A stretch of 37,507 nt of DNA. It comes from a virus. Position 1 is the first letter of the stretch. Each line of letters begins with the position of its first letter. The notes beneath the pieces were generated by a model. It was not told the origin of the DNA, did no database searches, and saw only the letters and a list, made by a program, of their open reading frames with translations. Positions 6,641-14,985 of the stretch are shown one piece after another. Position numbers and translations under genes: made by a program. Where the stretch lies: the IMG/VR virus record IMGVR_UViG_3300040751_004487, positions 1 to 37,507 of that record. One strand, given 5' to 3'.

Positions 6641-7561
6641 CTATTTGTTTATTGTATTACGGTTTTTCTTTTTTGTCAATGGTTTTTTCTTGCCATATGC
6701 TTTTTTATTGCTCGAAGCATTTGCAGTTGCAGACATACCTAACTGACCAATAGCACCAAGTGAACCTTTGAAGATATACGTACCTACGTGTTGCAAGTTA
6801 ATCCATGGGCACATCCAAACTCGAATGCCAATCTCTCGTGCCTTTTTACAGAAGAAGTAATCTTCCGATAGATAACGTTTTGTGGTTGGGTCAATTATGC
6901 AATCAAAGAATGCAGTAATATCGCGGCTGCCATCAAATGCGTCAGTACGTACGTGGTCAGGTTTGTATTTAAACTCAGGATATGCCTCGGCGTATTTCTC
7001 AAGTGTCTTACGTGGGATTAGCATAAATCCTGTACCACCTTCAGCAATTTCAAGTGGTGAACCTAAATTAAAACTTGTTTGACCTGATACCGGATTGAAC
7101 ACATAGTCAGCAGAATATGCTTCAAGTTCAAACGGGTTATCATCACCACGACCTTGTTTACTTGCTTGCGAAATCTTTTCCCATGCAATTGTTTTCTTTG
7201 GGTATGGTCCTGTAATGATTTCCATCGTATCAGGGTTTGTAATGTTTAATGCCAACATCGATAGAATATCACGTGGGTTGAAACCAATATCAGAATCAAT
7301 AAACATTAGGTGAGAACAATCTGAACGAAGAAACTCATCAACAATATAGTTACGTGCTCGTTGGACAAGGCTTTCGTTAAACAGATAATAGAACTTTAAA
7401 GGAATGCCGTTTGCGGCGCAAAGCATTGCCAAATCAGTACAAGATTTAGTAAATGTACCTGCGCATTGACCGCCATACATCGGTGTTCCTACAAAGATTG
7501 ACTGCTTTCGGATTTCTTCAATCTTTACTTCAGTCTTTTGGACATTTGGTTCTGCACTCAT
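6641..7561 (-). CDS. GT-A family glycosyltransferase, 306 aa
   Basis: A 306-residue GT-A-type protein. MFIDSDIGF carries the DxD metal/nucleotide-sugar motif (D89, D91), and GGTGFMLIPRKTLEKY and SEDYFFCKKARE resemble the acceptor and catalytic regions of GT2-like enzymes common in T4-like marine phages. The last ~25 residues are a Lys-rich basic tail (KKAYGKKKPLTKKK) that could bind DNA or lipid head groups. It lies between gp45 and the DexA gene, in a replication and DNA-modification setting, so a DNA-sugar role is as plausible as a cell-surface role. The gp45 promoter lies in its 3' end. Confidence 0.8.
   Translation of the reverse strand: MSAEPNVQKTEVKIEEIRKQSIFVGTPMYGGQCAGTFTKSCTDLAMLCAANGIPLKFYYLFNESLVQRARNYIVDEFLRSDCSHLMFIDSDIGFNPRDILSMLALNITNPDTMEIITGPYPKKTIAWEKISQASKQGRGDDNPFELEAYSADYVFNPVSGQTSFNLGSPLEIAEGGTGFMLIPRKTLEKYAEAYPEFKYKPDHVRTDAFDGSRDITAFFDCIIDPTTKRYLSEDYFFCKKAREIGIRVWMCPWINLQHVGTYIFKGSLGAIGQLGMSATANASSNKKAYGKKKPLTKKKNRNTINK
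6651..6679 (-). promoter_or_regulatory. sigma70-type promoter ahead of gp45
   Basis: Minus strand TTGACA (6674-6679), 17 bases, TACAAT (6651-6656), 36 bases before the clamp start. The -35 box lies inside the 3' end of the glycosyltransferase gene and the -10 spans its stop region. Confidence 0.7.
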
Positions 7562-8190
7562 TAAATTTGCTCCATATCATTTTCAGCTCGAGTAATTGCT
7601 TGCATACGTAATACATCGGCAAGGATATCCCACGAGCTATCGTGTGCTTTAAAGTTTTGTTCCCATTTTGCTTCATCAGCTAACGGATTGAATCCATTCT
7701 TTTTCGGGAAATTTAGTTTTGCGTCAATGAAGGTACGAGTATCACGTACCCTCCAATATTTCAAATACTCTTCCATATGTAATCGCTTACCTTGAGTATC
7801 AAATAGACGCCCAAGAATAATAGGATCGTATGTATTTGAACGGCTCCACCAGAAATCAATTTTAGGGCTATTGATTAAATAGTTATGGAACTCTTTACAA
7901 AATGCTTCGACCGTTAGGTCATTCTGCTGTGGTTTAATATGCCGCTTTACTTCAGGAGATTGCTCTTCCCAAAACGCAACGGTATCTTTTTCAATTTCAA
8001 AACCATGGTTCTTGACTTGGTCTGTAACTGATAGCTTGAATCGCCTACAGTCAGTAATGTTCGCCATTGTATATGGATCGTCAGAAACCATTTTGTCCCA
8101 ACTAAACACCATTGCTGATACATCAATCACAGCACATTTTGAAGCATCCTTACCGAATGTCTCAAAGTCAAGTATTAAATCGTGCCTCAC
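7561..8190 (-). CDS. dexA: DexA-like 3'-5' exonuclease (DEDD family)
   Basis: A 209-residue exonuclease of the DEDD/RNase T fold. Motif ExoI is DLILDFETFG (D8, E10). The middle has VAFWEEQSPEVKRHI, close to T4 DexA's WWKNQSPEARKNI. ExoII is in SRSNTYDPIIL, and the C-terminal HDSSWDI supplies the ExoIII His and Asp. T4 DexA is 227 residues and degrades single-stranded DNA from 3' ends. Its start overlaps the methyltransferase stop (ATGA), and a sigma70-type promoter lies 31 bases ahead in that gene. Confidence 0.9.
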   Translation of the reverse strand: MRHDLILDFETFGKDASKCAVIDVSAMVFSWDKMVSDDPYTMANITDCRRFKLSVTDQVKNHGFEIEKDTVAFWEEQSPEVKRHIKPQQNDLTVEAFCKEFHNYLINSPKIDFWWSRSNTYDPIILGRLFDTQGKRLHMEEYLKYWRVRDTRTFIDAKLNFPKKNGFNPLADEAKWEQNFKAHDSSWDILADVLRMQAITRAENDMEQI

Positions 8191-9404
8191 GCCATAAACT
8201 CCTCAAGTGTTGATATATTAATATTACCATAGTTATCGTATTCTGTCAACTGTTTATGATTGTTTTGGCGTAAAAAATCTCCATCTGACATTTCCAATTC
8301 ACCGCGGATAAACTTTTGAATCTCAGAATGAATATCTCGGCTTGTTGGAACAGGCACGTTTTGAGCAATGTGATTACATTTTGGTAATCCACCAACGAGT
8401 TCAAAGTCTTCAGGGAATCCCATCATATGTAATGCTTCACGGATCGTAAGAGAACGGTCTTCAGTTGGATGGATTGTGTCGTTCATATTACGCCCAATAA
8501 CGGCATTCATCGTATCATTAAATACGTGGACTGAACCATCCCAAATACCTTTATTCATAGCGAATTTTGCCAACGCATGTTCTGCAAGTTTGATTCCTTT
8601 TTCGTTGTTTGTTTTACGGAACCAATCAAGTGCGTTTTCAAGTTTATCGTTTTTCATAATATAATTGAACGCAGTAATACGACCTGCATCAATCATTACC
8701 TTACGAGCATCTTCATTCGTTGTGCTTTGAATATACTGATAGTAAGGTTCTTGTGATAGATTCTGATGGATGATAAGATCGTGCTGCAAAGCATCATCTG
8801 GGATTTCAGCAAGGTATTCAGTAAATGTCTTTTTCTGGCGGTTATACCAATTCATAATTGGGGCGGTTTCGCTTTTCCAACCAATTGCAAAGGTACGGTC
8901 TCGTGCCTGTGGAATGCCATGATATTTAGTTGAAGTTTTATAAAGAGATAAGCTGTACCCACGTTCTTTGCAAATACGATATAGGTTTTCCGCAACGGGT
9001 CTACCTTTGTTTGTAAATAAAGCAGGAGCATTCTCAACTACAACAGCTTTTGCTTGAAAGTCATCAATACCACGTTGGAATACTTCATACATCCATTCGT
9101 TCTTTGCACAACCTGCACCTTTTGATTCTACGCTTGTACCGGTATTCAATTGAGACAATGCTGCACAGGGAGGAGTGCCTGAGATAACATCAATTTGACG
9201 ATTAGGAGGACCTTCGTTCAGGTCAACGTATTTAATATCTCGGCCTTTTGTGTTCTGCTGATAGTTGACGTAGTGTCCATCATTAGCAGCAAAAGAATCG
9301 TGGAAAGAATAAATTGCTTCTGGTGGTTTGCCGAATGCCTTTTCAGCTCCTAACATTTGTCCGCCAATCAACGGGATAATCGGTGCCCAAGTAATCTCTG
9401 TCAT
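8187..9404 (-). CDS. C5-cytosine DNA methyltransferase
   Basis: A 405-residue DNA (cytosine-5) methyltransferase using S-adenosylmethionine. Motif IV is GTPPCAALSQ with catalytic C80, motif VI is VVVENAPAL (E124), motif VIII is QARDRTFAIG, motif IX is RSLTIREALHMMGFP, and motif X is HIAQNVPVPT. Motif I is atypical (PLIGGQMLG instead of DLFxGxGG). The target-recognition region is about 185-310. No restriction partner is nearby, so it is a solitary phage enzyme. It coexists with a dCMP hydroxymethylase, which raises the question of its substrate (see findings). It starts one base after the upstream glycosyltransferase stop. Confidence 0.93.
   Translation of the reverse strand: MTEITWAPIIPLIGGQMLGAEKAFGKPPEAIYSFHDSFAANDGHYVNYQQNTKGRDIKYVDLNEGPPNRQIDVISGTPPCAALSQLNTGTSVESKGAGCAKNEWMYEVFQRGIDDFQAKAVVVENAPALFTNKGRPVAENLYRICKERGYSLSLYKTSTKYHGIPQARDRTFAIGWKSETAPIMNWYNRQKKTFTEYLAEIPDDALQHDLIIHQNLSQEPYYQYIQSTTNEDARKVMIDAGRITAFNYIMKNDKLENALDWFRKTNNEKGIKLAEHALAKFAMNKGIWDGSVHVFNDTMNAVIGRNMNDTIHPTEDRSLTIREALHMMGFPEDFELVGGLPKCNHIAQNVPVPTSRDIHSEIQKFIRGELEMSDGDFLRQNNHKQLTEYDNYGNINISTLEEFMA
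8221..8249 (-). promoter_or_regulatory. sigma70-type promoter ahead of dexA
   Basis: Minus strand TTGACA (8244-8249), 17 bases, TAATAT (8221-8226), inside the 3' end of the methyltransferase gene and 30 bases before dexA. Confidence 0.6.
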
Positions 9405-9405
9405 A

Positions 9406-10533
9406 TTATAATCCTATTTTCAATTTTCGTTCAGTTTGCAAACATTTGTCTTTAAAGTACTCGAGAATTTCTAAACGCTCGCTTTCAGACAGCTCGTTGA
9501 TCTTATTTCCTATTGTTAGATAGTCAACCGTGATTTTATTTATGTATTCTGGACTGAGCTCGAAACTCTTGACAAAATCTTCAACGTGTACATCGCTTGT
9601 AATCAGCGGCAAACATTCGTTATGGATTGATTCCAGAAAGCGATAAACAGAAAAATGTTTCAGATCATACGGTGGAATGATTAAAGTATATCTTGCTTTG
9701 CGAATGCCATCTAAATACTCATCACGCTTAACGAAAGTATCAATACCTAAACGCTTGTGACGAATAAACAATTTTGCATTAACTTCATTTGCGTTTAGAC
9801 TTGCTATTAATTGGTCATACTGTTGTTCGCGGTGCGCCGTTAATGCTGTAAACCCAAAACATAAATCAACCGATTTTTCCTTATCTTGAAAGAATGACCA
9901 AAACCCTTCTTCTTTATTTAGATATTCCTGAAGAGAATCAAGTCTTTCTAAATCGTAGTCAGGCCAATCGTATCCATGATAACAATGAAGTTCGTGTGGT
10001 AGATAATCAGTCAACAAAGATAAGCTGTGCTCAGTTGGATCATAACAAATCTCGTGAATTGGCACTTTTCTTTCTCGAGATAATTTAACTAATTGAAACA
10101 GACCAGTCATATAAGTACCGTTGGCAACAAAGTTCATTTGGTTTCTCGTAGTCATCATACGATTTAAACCTGCCCATTCTCGAGTTAACTTGCCTGCGTC
10201 AGATTGAAGTGCTCCAAACACGACAATTTCGGCAACGTCGCCAAGTTGAGTAATCCAATCTTCCTTTTCAATGAACTCGTACCAAGAATCATATATTGGT
10301 TTAGGGTCTCTCGCAACCCTATCGTAATCATCAGCATAAGAAATCATTTTACTAATGTTGATTCCTGCAACCTCTTCAATATAGCGGACGTTTTCCTCTT
10401 TACGTTTACAAGTAAATAGTATAATGTCGTGACCTTTATCAGTGTATTCTTTCATAATACACATCTGCTCAATCAAAGATTTCGTATACTTTGATGTGAT
10501 AGGCCGGGTTGTGAATAAAATAATATTTGCCAT
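9406..10533 (-). CDS. putative GT-B-like glycosyltransferase, 375 aa
   Basis: A 375-residue cytosolic protein. The N-terminal half begins ANIILFTTRPITSKYT, a Rossmann-type strand. The C-terminal half has RKARYTLIIPPYDLKHFSVYRFLESI, which resembles the nucleotide-sugar-binding half of GT-B or exostosin-type enzymes (a conserved acidic residue follows the aromatic Y-R-F pattern). I do not recognise a named family. It abuts the next glycosyltransferase (start and stop share one base) and the methyltransferase. With the hydroxymethylcytosine genes nearby, a DNA glycosyltransferase is possible, as is an LPS- or capsule-modifying one. Confidence 0.6.
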   Translation of the reverse strand: MANIILFTTRPITSKYTKSLIEQMCIMKEYTDKGHDIILFTCKRKEENVRYIEEVAGINISKMISYADDYDRVARDPKPIYDSWYEFIEKEDWITQLGDVAEIVVFGALQSDAGKLTREWAGLNRMMTTRNQMNFVANGTYMTGLFQLVKLSRERKVPIHEICYDPTEHSLSLLTDYLPHELHCYHGYDWPDYDLERLDSLQEYLNKEEGFWSFFQDKEKSVDLCFGFTALTAHREQQYDQLIASLNANEVNAKLFIRHKRLGIDTFVKRDEYLDGIRKARYTLIIPPYDLKHFSVYRFLESIHNECLPLITSDVHVEDFVKSFELSPEYINKITVDYLTIGNKINELSESERLEILEYFKDKCLQTERKLKIGL

Positions 10534-11786
10534 CAGAAAAACGATTCTAGTCCAATTTGCGGCTCTTCAGGAATTGCAAACTCATTTAGGTTTGGTTCAA
10601 CATAATTTGAGTCCAATGCTGTCATAATTGTTTTATTTAAAAATGAGCCATCGTAGTATTCAGGTTTTAGAATAGCCTTACGAATTCCTTCCAATACAAC
10701 ACGGTACTTCTCAGGATCCTCGGACAACGCTTTAATTCTTTCAGCTAACTCTTGTGGAGTTTTTGGCCGCAAATACTTTGGTATATTTAAATGGTTTTGT
10801 TCGTCATACGTTGGGTGTAGGAAAGGAATGACACCTGCATGGATCATCTCAATATACTTTGATGTTACCCAACCTTTTTTAATTGGAATGATGAAAGTAA
10901 ACTTAACATCTTGCAGCTTTGTTTGTAATTCATCAATGCGCAAAGAACCTTTAAAGCGGTGATCACCTTCAACTGCATCAGACCATTTACCGTATACTTC
11001 AACATCAGGGTTATGGTCGAGTACCCATTCTTTTAGCATTTTATAACGAGAAGGTTTACCTTCGTTTAGCACGACCATGAAATCTGTTTTACGGTCGGTG
11101 CTTACGGTTTCAGGATATTCATAATCCAAACAGAATGCTGTTTCCATACCTGCGTACGTAGATGGCACTTCACGAATAATACGTTCTTGATCTTCGTATG
11201 ACTTAATAGTGTTTGCGCTATATGAATAATCGTACTGCCCTAAAGAAAGAGGCGGTAGGTGAAACATATCTCGTGCTTGATTCATAACGTATCGTGGGTC
11301 GTTAACGATTTCAACATAATGAGGTTTCTTTTCGTTTAGCCAAACCGCAAGAGGAGTAGCATAACCTTTAGTCATGTCAATTACTGCAGCAGGCTTTCCG
11401 TCATCGTCGTTTACTTTACGGGTTTTGCCAGGAATTGTAACAGTGCCTATCTGTCCCATCATCATGACCGTGGTATCTAATTCAATACCTTTTTCTTCAA
11501 AGTAATCAATGACCCAACGATAATAAGTATCGTCATAATTACCTGGACGCAACTTTTCGCCGTTCCAAATATCTACAACGTTATTATAGGGAAAGATTTC
11601 GTGGATTTCTTTTTCATTCAATTGAGCAAAGTCTGATCTACCGATAAGATAAAAGGTTTTATCAGGATTACGATTTGCCAACGCACGTATAGTACAGCTT
11701 GCTTCATTATCTCCACCAATAGGAGAATACTTATTCTTTCTAAATTTGATTGATTTGCCAATCTTTGCAAAGCCAATGTTTTTCAT
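10533..11786 (-). CDS. putative glycosyltransferase, 417 aa
   Basis: A 417-residue protein starting MKNIGFAKIGKSIKF. The ATG two bases after the HAD stop is preferred, with weak SD support; an ATG at 11798 would overlap that gene. The N-terminal GGDNEASCTIRAL looks like the loop at the start of GT-B enzymes. The C-terminal TSKYIEMIHAGVIPFLHP resembles the donor-binding E-x-x-x-x-G pattern of GT-B and exostosin-like proteins, followed by the typical helical PKTPQELAERIKALSED. The exact family is not recognised. It lies between the HAD phosphatase and the 375-aa transferase in one operon. Confidence 0.65.
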   Translation of the reverse strand: MKNIGFAKIGKSIKFRKNKYSPIGGDNEASCTIRALANRNPDKTFYLIGRSDFAQLNEKEIHEIFPYNNVVDIWNGEKLRPGNYDDTYYRWVIDYFEEKGIELDTTVMMMGQIGTVTIPGKTRKVNDDDGKPAAVIDMTKGYATPLAVWLNEKKPHYVEIVNDPRYVMNQARDMFHLPPLSLGQYDYSYSANTIKSYEDQERIIREVPSTYAGMETAFCLDYEYPETVSTDRKTDFMVVLNEGKPSRYKMLKEWVLDHNPDVEVYGKWSDAVEGDHRFKGSLRIDELQTKLQDVKFTFIIPIKKGWVTSKYIEMIHAGVIPFLHPTYDEQNHLNIPKYLRPKTPQELAERIKALSEDPEKYRVVLEGIRKAILKPEYYDGSFLNKTIMTALDSNYVEPNLNEFAIPEEPQIGLESFF

Positions 11787-11788
11787 AA

Positions 11789-12160
11789 TCAATTCCATTC
11801 CATAAACTTAATGAATTCTTCTGGTCTCATTGCCTTATCATCAACATAGTAAACACCATATGGTTTACCCCAAACGATCTCATCATACGGTACTTCGTAA
11901 TGTTTAAGCCATTTTTCAGTCAATGGTCCGACATCTTCAATGATTTTATTTATGTCCCCGCCATGAGTCAACATTCGACGAGCGGTATGAATAACAATAC
12001 GGTAACCTTGCTTTTTTGCCTTCTGCAGAGAAGCAATCATTTCTACAGCAGGCTGTGCATGGTTTATTCCGTATTTTGTTTCAGTGGTTTTACCTTCATG
12101 GTTAGTAAAACAAATGGTATCGTCAAGATCCATCACTAGTGTTTGCGTATCCATTAACAT
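11789..12160 (-). CDS. HAD-family phosphatase, 123 aa
   Basis: A small HAD phosphatase. Motif I is VMDLDDTI with nucleophile D11 and acid D13, motif II is IVIHTARRM (Thr), the basic residue is in the KPYG region, and motif III is YYVDDKAM (the DD pair). It is close to the short HAD proteins found in capsule and sugar-nucleotide cassettes. It overlaps the 3' end of the nucleotidyltransferase-kinase by 38 bases; an ATG at 12154 is an equal start candidate. It may remove a phosphate from a sugar intermediate of the same pathway (inference). Confidence 0.85.
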   Translation of the reverse strand: MLMDTQTLVMDLDDTICFTNHEGKTTETKYGINHAQPAVEMIASLQKAKKQGYRIVIHTARRMLTHGGDINKIIEDVGPLTEKWLKHYEVPYDEIVWGKPYGVYYVDDKAMRPEEFIKFMEWN

Positions 12161-13658
12161 AATCTCTCATTCGCTGTTGTCTTTCAGGGCAATCATAGTG
12201 CAGTTTAATACAAGTCGCAATTAACAACGCACCACCATCAATAATCTCTTTATACTCATCAGGGTAATGTTTCATAATAAGTTTAGTGAAACTTTCCTGA
12301 ACGTACGAAGGATATTTATGTCCAGAAACAATTTCATTATAGCCGTGATACAAATCATGCGACAGCTTGCAGAGATCATACATATAATCTCCACCACAAC
12401 CTACATGATCGCCATAGGATCCTCGTGGGTCGAGCAGAGTAATACTATCGTTATATGGATTATATAATATGTTGCCAAAGTGAAGATCACCGTGCATTGC
12501 CGAGACAGGAATGGATTTGTCTAAGCAACGTTTTGCAACATTCCGATAGAAGCTATCAGCATTGCCTTCAAATCGTTCTTCTGATTTATCAATCCACATC
12601 TTCTTTGCGTTATCATAAAAATTAGCCGTGAATTCAAGTGTTGCTTTATTATGGAAATACTTTTGCATTGCAACGATTACCTTTTCAATCAGATAATCAA
12701 TTGTGCTTTTAGATATATCTTCGTGCATAAACAAATCAGACAATAAGACACCAGACTCATACGACATACTTAAAGCATAATCGTCATCAAGTACTTTAGG
12801 GACAAACATTTTCTGTAAAGGATTCAAAGAATCGTACCAGTTCTTTTCGTTCATAATCGTTTTAACTGCAAAAGAGTCGTGCTGTTTAGGAATCTTTGTA
12901 ATAGCATTAAGATCCGAATGGTACTCAAAAGAATTGAACTCACGTGCCTTAAAGGTAAGGAATTGAGCACAAGTTTTATGGTATGTTGAAATGTCACCGA
13001 TGTCGTACCATTGCAATGTATTGATACGATCGTAGTTTTTAGAATACAGCTCCAAGGTATCAGAAATATCGTTGATACAATCGTAGTTTTTAGAATACAG
13101 CTCCAAGGCATCAGAAATATCGTAACCTTGTGTGCAATTAAACGCATCTTCCGCCTGAAGACCATTAGCAAAACTATATAGTCCAACAAGAGCAACTGCG
13201 TTTTCAACGGTTTCATTTGGTTTATTATAGAATTTATTACCGTCCCACATACACCAAGCAAAGTGGTCATCAACTTCTTTGGTCAACAAAAAATCTGTAC
13301 CTAACGGCAAATCTTCTTCAAGGATAATCGCATCACCAAGCCAAACAACAAGAGGGAGGTCAGCATTTTGTATTTCGTTAATACCTACACGAATAGCATC
13401 ACGAGGACCATCGAGTGATCCTTGTTTGACGCAGGTAATGTTATTCCATTTGGATTTTTCTACCCAATCTCGTATATCATTGTGTTTACCATCTACAATA
13501 ACGATTTCACCGACGTCAGATGTATTCTTATAAATGGACTCAATAATATATTCAATTGTAGGTTTACCGTGTACACGTACCATTGCCTTTGAGCAATTTG
13601 ACGTTAAAGGTTTAAGGCGAGTTGCTTCACCTGCGGCTGGTATTACGACGTTAATCAT
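12123..13658 (-). CDS. fused sugar nucleotidyltransferase and small-molecule kinase
   Basis: A 511-residue bifunctional protein. The N-terminal domain (1-about 230) is an NTP-transferase: PAAGEATRLKPLTSNCSKAM is the nucleotide-binding signature, and WLGDAII carries the metal-binding Asp. The C-terminal domain (about 255-511) is an aminoglycoside-phosphotransferase/choline-kinase-type kinase with catalytic HGDLHFGN (389-396) and metal-binding LLDPRG (408-413). Together they could phosphorylate a sugar or alcohol and activate it as an NDP or CDP derivative for the downstream transferases. Residues 180-196 and 197-213 are a near-perfect duplication (51-bp tandem repeat). A strong promoter lies just upstream. 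Confidence 0.88.
   Translation of the reverse strand: MINVVIPAAGEATRLKPLTSNCSKAMVRVHGKPTIEYIIESIYKNTSDVGEIVIVDGKHNDIRDWVEKSKWNNITCVKQGSLDGPRDAIRVGINEIQNADLPLVVWLGDAIILEEDLPLGTDFLLTKEVDDHFAWCMWDGNKFYNKPNETVENAVALVGLYSFANGLQAEDAFNCTQGYDISDALELYSKNYDCINDISDTLELYSKNYDRINTLQWYDIGDISTYHKTCAQFLTFKAREFNSFEYHSDLNAITKIPKQHDSFAVKTIMNEKNWYDSLNPLQKMFVPKVLDDDYALSMSYESGVLLSDLFMHEDISKSTIDYLIEKVIVAMQKYFHNKATLEFTANFYDNAKKMWIDKSEERFEGNADSFYRNVAKRCLDKSIPVSAMHGDLHFGNILYNPYNDSITLLDPRGSYGDHVGCGGDYMYDLCKLSHDLYHGYNEIVSGHKYPSYVQESFTKLIMKHYPDEYKEIIDGGALLIATCIKLHYDCPERQQRMRDYVNGYANTSDGS
13021..13122 (-). repeat. 51-bp tandem direct repeat within a coding region
   Basis: Two adjacent 51-base copies (13021-13071 and 13072-13122) differ at only two positions. 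Each encodes 17 residues of pattern DISDxLELYSKNYDxIN. The unit length keeps the frame. It sits at the end of the nucleotidyltransferase domain. Confidence 0.95.
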
Positions 13659-13686
13659 ACTTCACATTTTCTCCATTACAAATAAT

Positions 13687-13715
13687 AGTATATACTATAT
13701 ATGATATTATGTCAA
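13687..13715 (-). promoter_or_regulatory. sigma70-type promoter of the sugar-nucleotide/glycosyltransferase operon
   Basis: Minus strand TTGACA (13710-13715), 17 bases, TATACT (13687-13692), in the 53-base gap after the dCMP deaminase gene and 28 bases before the nucleotidyltransferase-kinase. The spacer is almost pure A/T. Confidence 0.75.
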
Positions 13716-14155
13716 CCAATAAATGAAACTTCTACGCCAGCTTCCTTGAACATTGGTAATGATTGAGTATCCCATACCTCTTGCCAATTTCCTTTATCAG
13801 TTTTTCCTTGTGGGATGACGATCCGAGATACGCCTGCTTGGATTACACACTTGGCGCAACTAGGACAAATAGGAAGACCGTAAACATATAAGGTAGATCC
13901 TTTTACAGACACGCCATTATATAACGCATTCATAAGTGCGTTCATTTCAGCATGAATGATACGAGGATGTTTTTCACTACGGTCGTTCAGGCGATCTTCG
14001 GTATCGTCAATCCCACGAGGAAACCCGTTGTAACCGGTAGCAAGGATCCGCCGTTCATCATTGACTATAACAGCGCCAATCTTACTAGACGGATCCTTAC
14101 TCCAGTTTGAAATGACCTCAGCCATTTCCATAAAACGTTTATCCCACTTAAGCAA
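13712..14155 (-). CDS. cd: dCMP deaminase
   Basis: A 147-residue zinc deaminase converting dCMP to dUMP, the thymidylate precursor. The zinc and catalytic site is HAE (H68, E70) with ICPSCAKC (C97, C100). The N-terminal SKDPSSKIGAVIV and GYNGFPRG are typical of the family. In phages with hydroxymethylcytosine it shares the dCMP pool with the hydroxymethylase at 14986. Its start overlaps the SH3-like gene by 8 bases. T4 dCMP deaminase is 193 residues; this one is the short form. No thymidylate synthase is visible in this window. Confidence 0.95.
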   Translation of the reverse strand: MLKWDKRFMEMAEVISNWSKDPSSKIGAVIVNDERRILATGYNGFPRGIDDTEDRLNDRSEKHPRIIHAEMNALMNALYNGVSVKGSTLYVYGLPICPSCAKCVIQAGVSRIVIPQGKTDKGNWQEVWDTQSLPMFKEAGVEVSFIG

Positions 14156-14420
14156 CGTTAAATCCTAACAAATGGTCCCAACGGAAAGAACGCCATCCGT
14201 CTTTTTCTACATCATAAACGACTTGAACTTCTTCGTTTACAGCGCGGACCTTTTTCTGAGACAAAGGATCTTCTTTCTTGGCAGGTGGGGTAAGGTCTTC
14301 ATTTAATGTGCAAACCATTACTCGTTCGTCACCGTTTAATTTTTTAAACGTAATTTCAACTAAACCTTTCTTCAAAGATTCTTTTACTTCAGCTTTAATT
14401 GCAGATGCGTCGGTTGTCAT
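14148..14420 (-). CDS. SH3-like beta-barrel phage protein, 90 aa
   Basis: A 90-residue protein with the pattern VEITFKKLNGDERVMVCTLNEDL and, near the end, VVYDVEKDGWRSFRWDHLLGF. This is the hallmark of a small phage family (DUF2693-type) annotated as SH3-fold. Function is unknown. Its start overlaps the peroxiredoxin stop (ATGA), and its end overlaps the deaminase start, so all three are co-translated. Confidence 0.75.
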   Translation of the reverse strand: MTTDASAIKAEVKESLKKGLVEITFKKLNGDERVMVCTLNEDLTPPAKKEDPLSQKKVRAVNEEVQVVYDVEKDGWRSFRWDHLLGFNVA

Positions 14421-14968
14421 GCTGCTACTCCTTCTACTTTACTTTCAAGATATTTAACCATACTTTCTGGTGTGGTTTCAACATATGGATCTTCGTCTGT
14501 GCCATCGTTGTTGATGCCAGGTTCTTGCCACCATTGCTCAACAACGCCATCATTTAGTACACACATGTAACGCCAAGAACGGTTGCCAAATCCTAAATGG
14601 TTTTTACCAATAAGCATTCCCATAAAGCGAGTAAAGTTACCTGAACCGTCTGGGATTACTTTTACATTTTCGAGTCCTTGCTGTTTAGACCAAGCATTCA
14701 TTACAAAAGCATCGTTTACACTAATGCAATATACTTCATCAATTCCTGCGTTACGAATGCGGTTATAGTTTTTTTCAAATCCTGGCAACTGATAGGTTGA
14801 ACAAGTTGGTGTAAACGCGCCTGGTAGACTAAACAGTACTACACGCCGGCCTGCAAACATTTCATTACTTGTTACCTGTTCCCATCGAAAAGGGTTAGGT
14901 CCTTCAATAGATTCGTCACGAACTCGAGTTTGAAACGTAACATTTGGTGGACGGAATCCTTCAATCAT
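14417..14968 (-). CDS. peroxiredoxin (Prx5/PrxII type)
   Basis: A 183-residue thiol peroxidase reducing H2O2 or organic peroxides. The peroxidatic motif PGAFTPTCS has C56 in the classic PxxxTxxC arrangement. NRSWRYMCVLNDG near residue 130 is the conserved Arg-containing region. There is no fused glutaredoxin domain, and the reductant would come from host or phage glutaredoxin/thioredoxin. AGGAG precedes the start. It is embedded between dCMP hydroxymethylase and SH3-like genes. Protection against oxidative stress in infected cells is the likely role. The AOX gene and several oxygenases elsewhere in the window make redox control a theme. Confidence 0.92.
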   Translation of the reverse strand: MIEGFRPPNVTFQTRVRDESIEGPNPFRWEQVTSNEMFAGRRVVLFSLPGAFTPTCSTYQLPGFEKNYNRIRNAGIDEVYCISVNDAFVMNAWSKQQGLENVKVIPDGSGNFTRFMGMLIGKNHLGFGNRSWRYMCVLNDGVVEQWWQEPGINNDGTDEDPYVETTPESMVKYLESKVEGVAA

Positions 14969-14985
14969 AATTTACTCCTAAGGGT

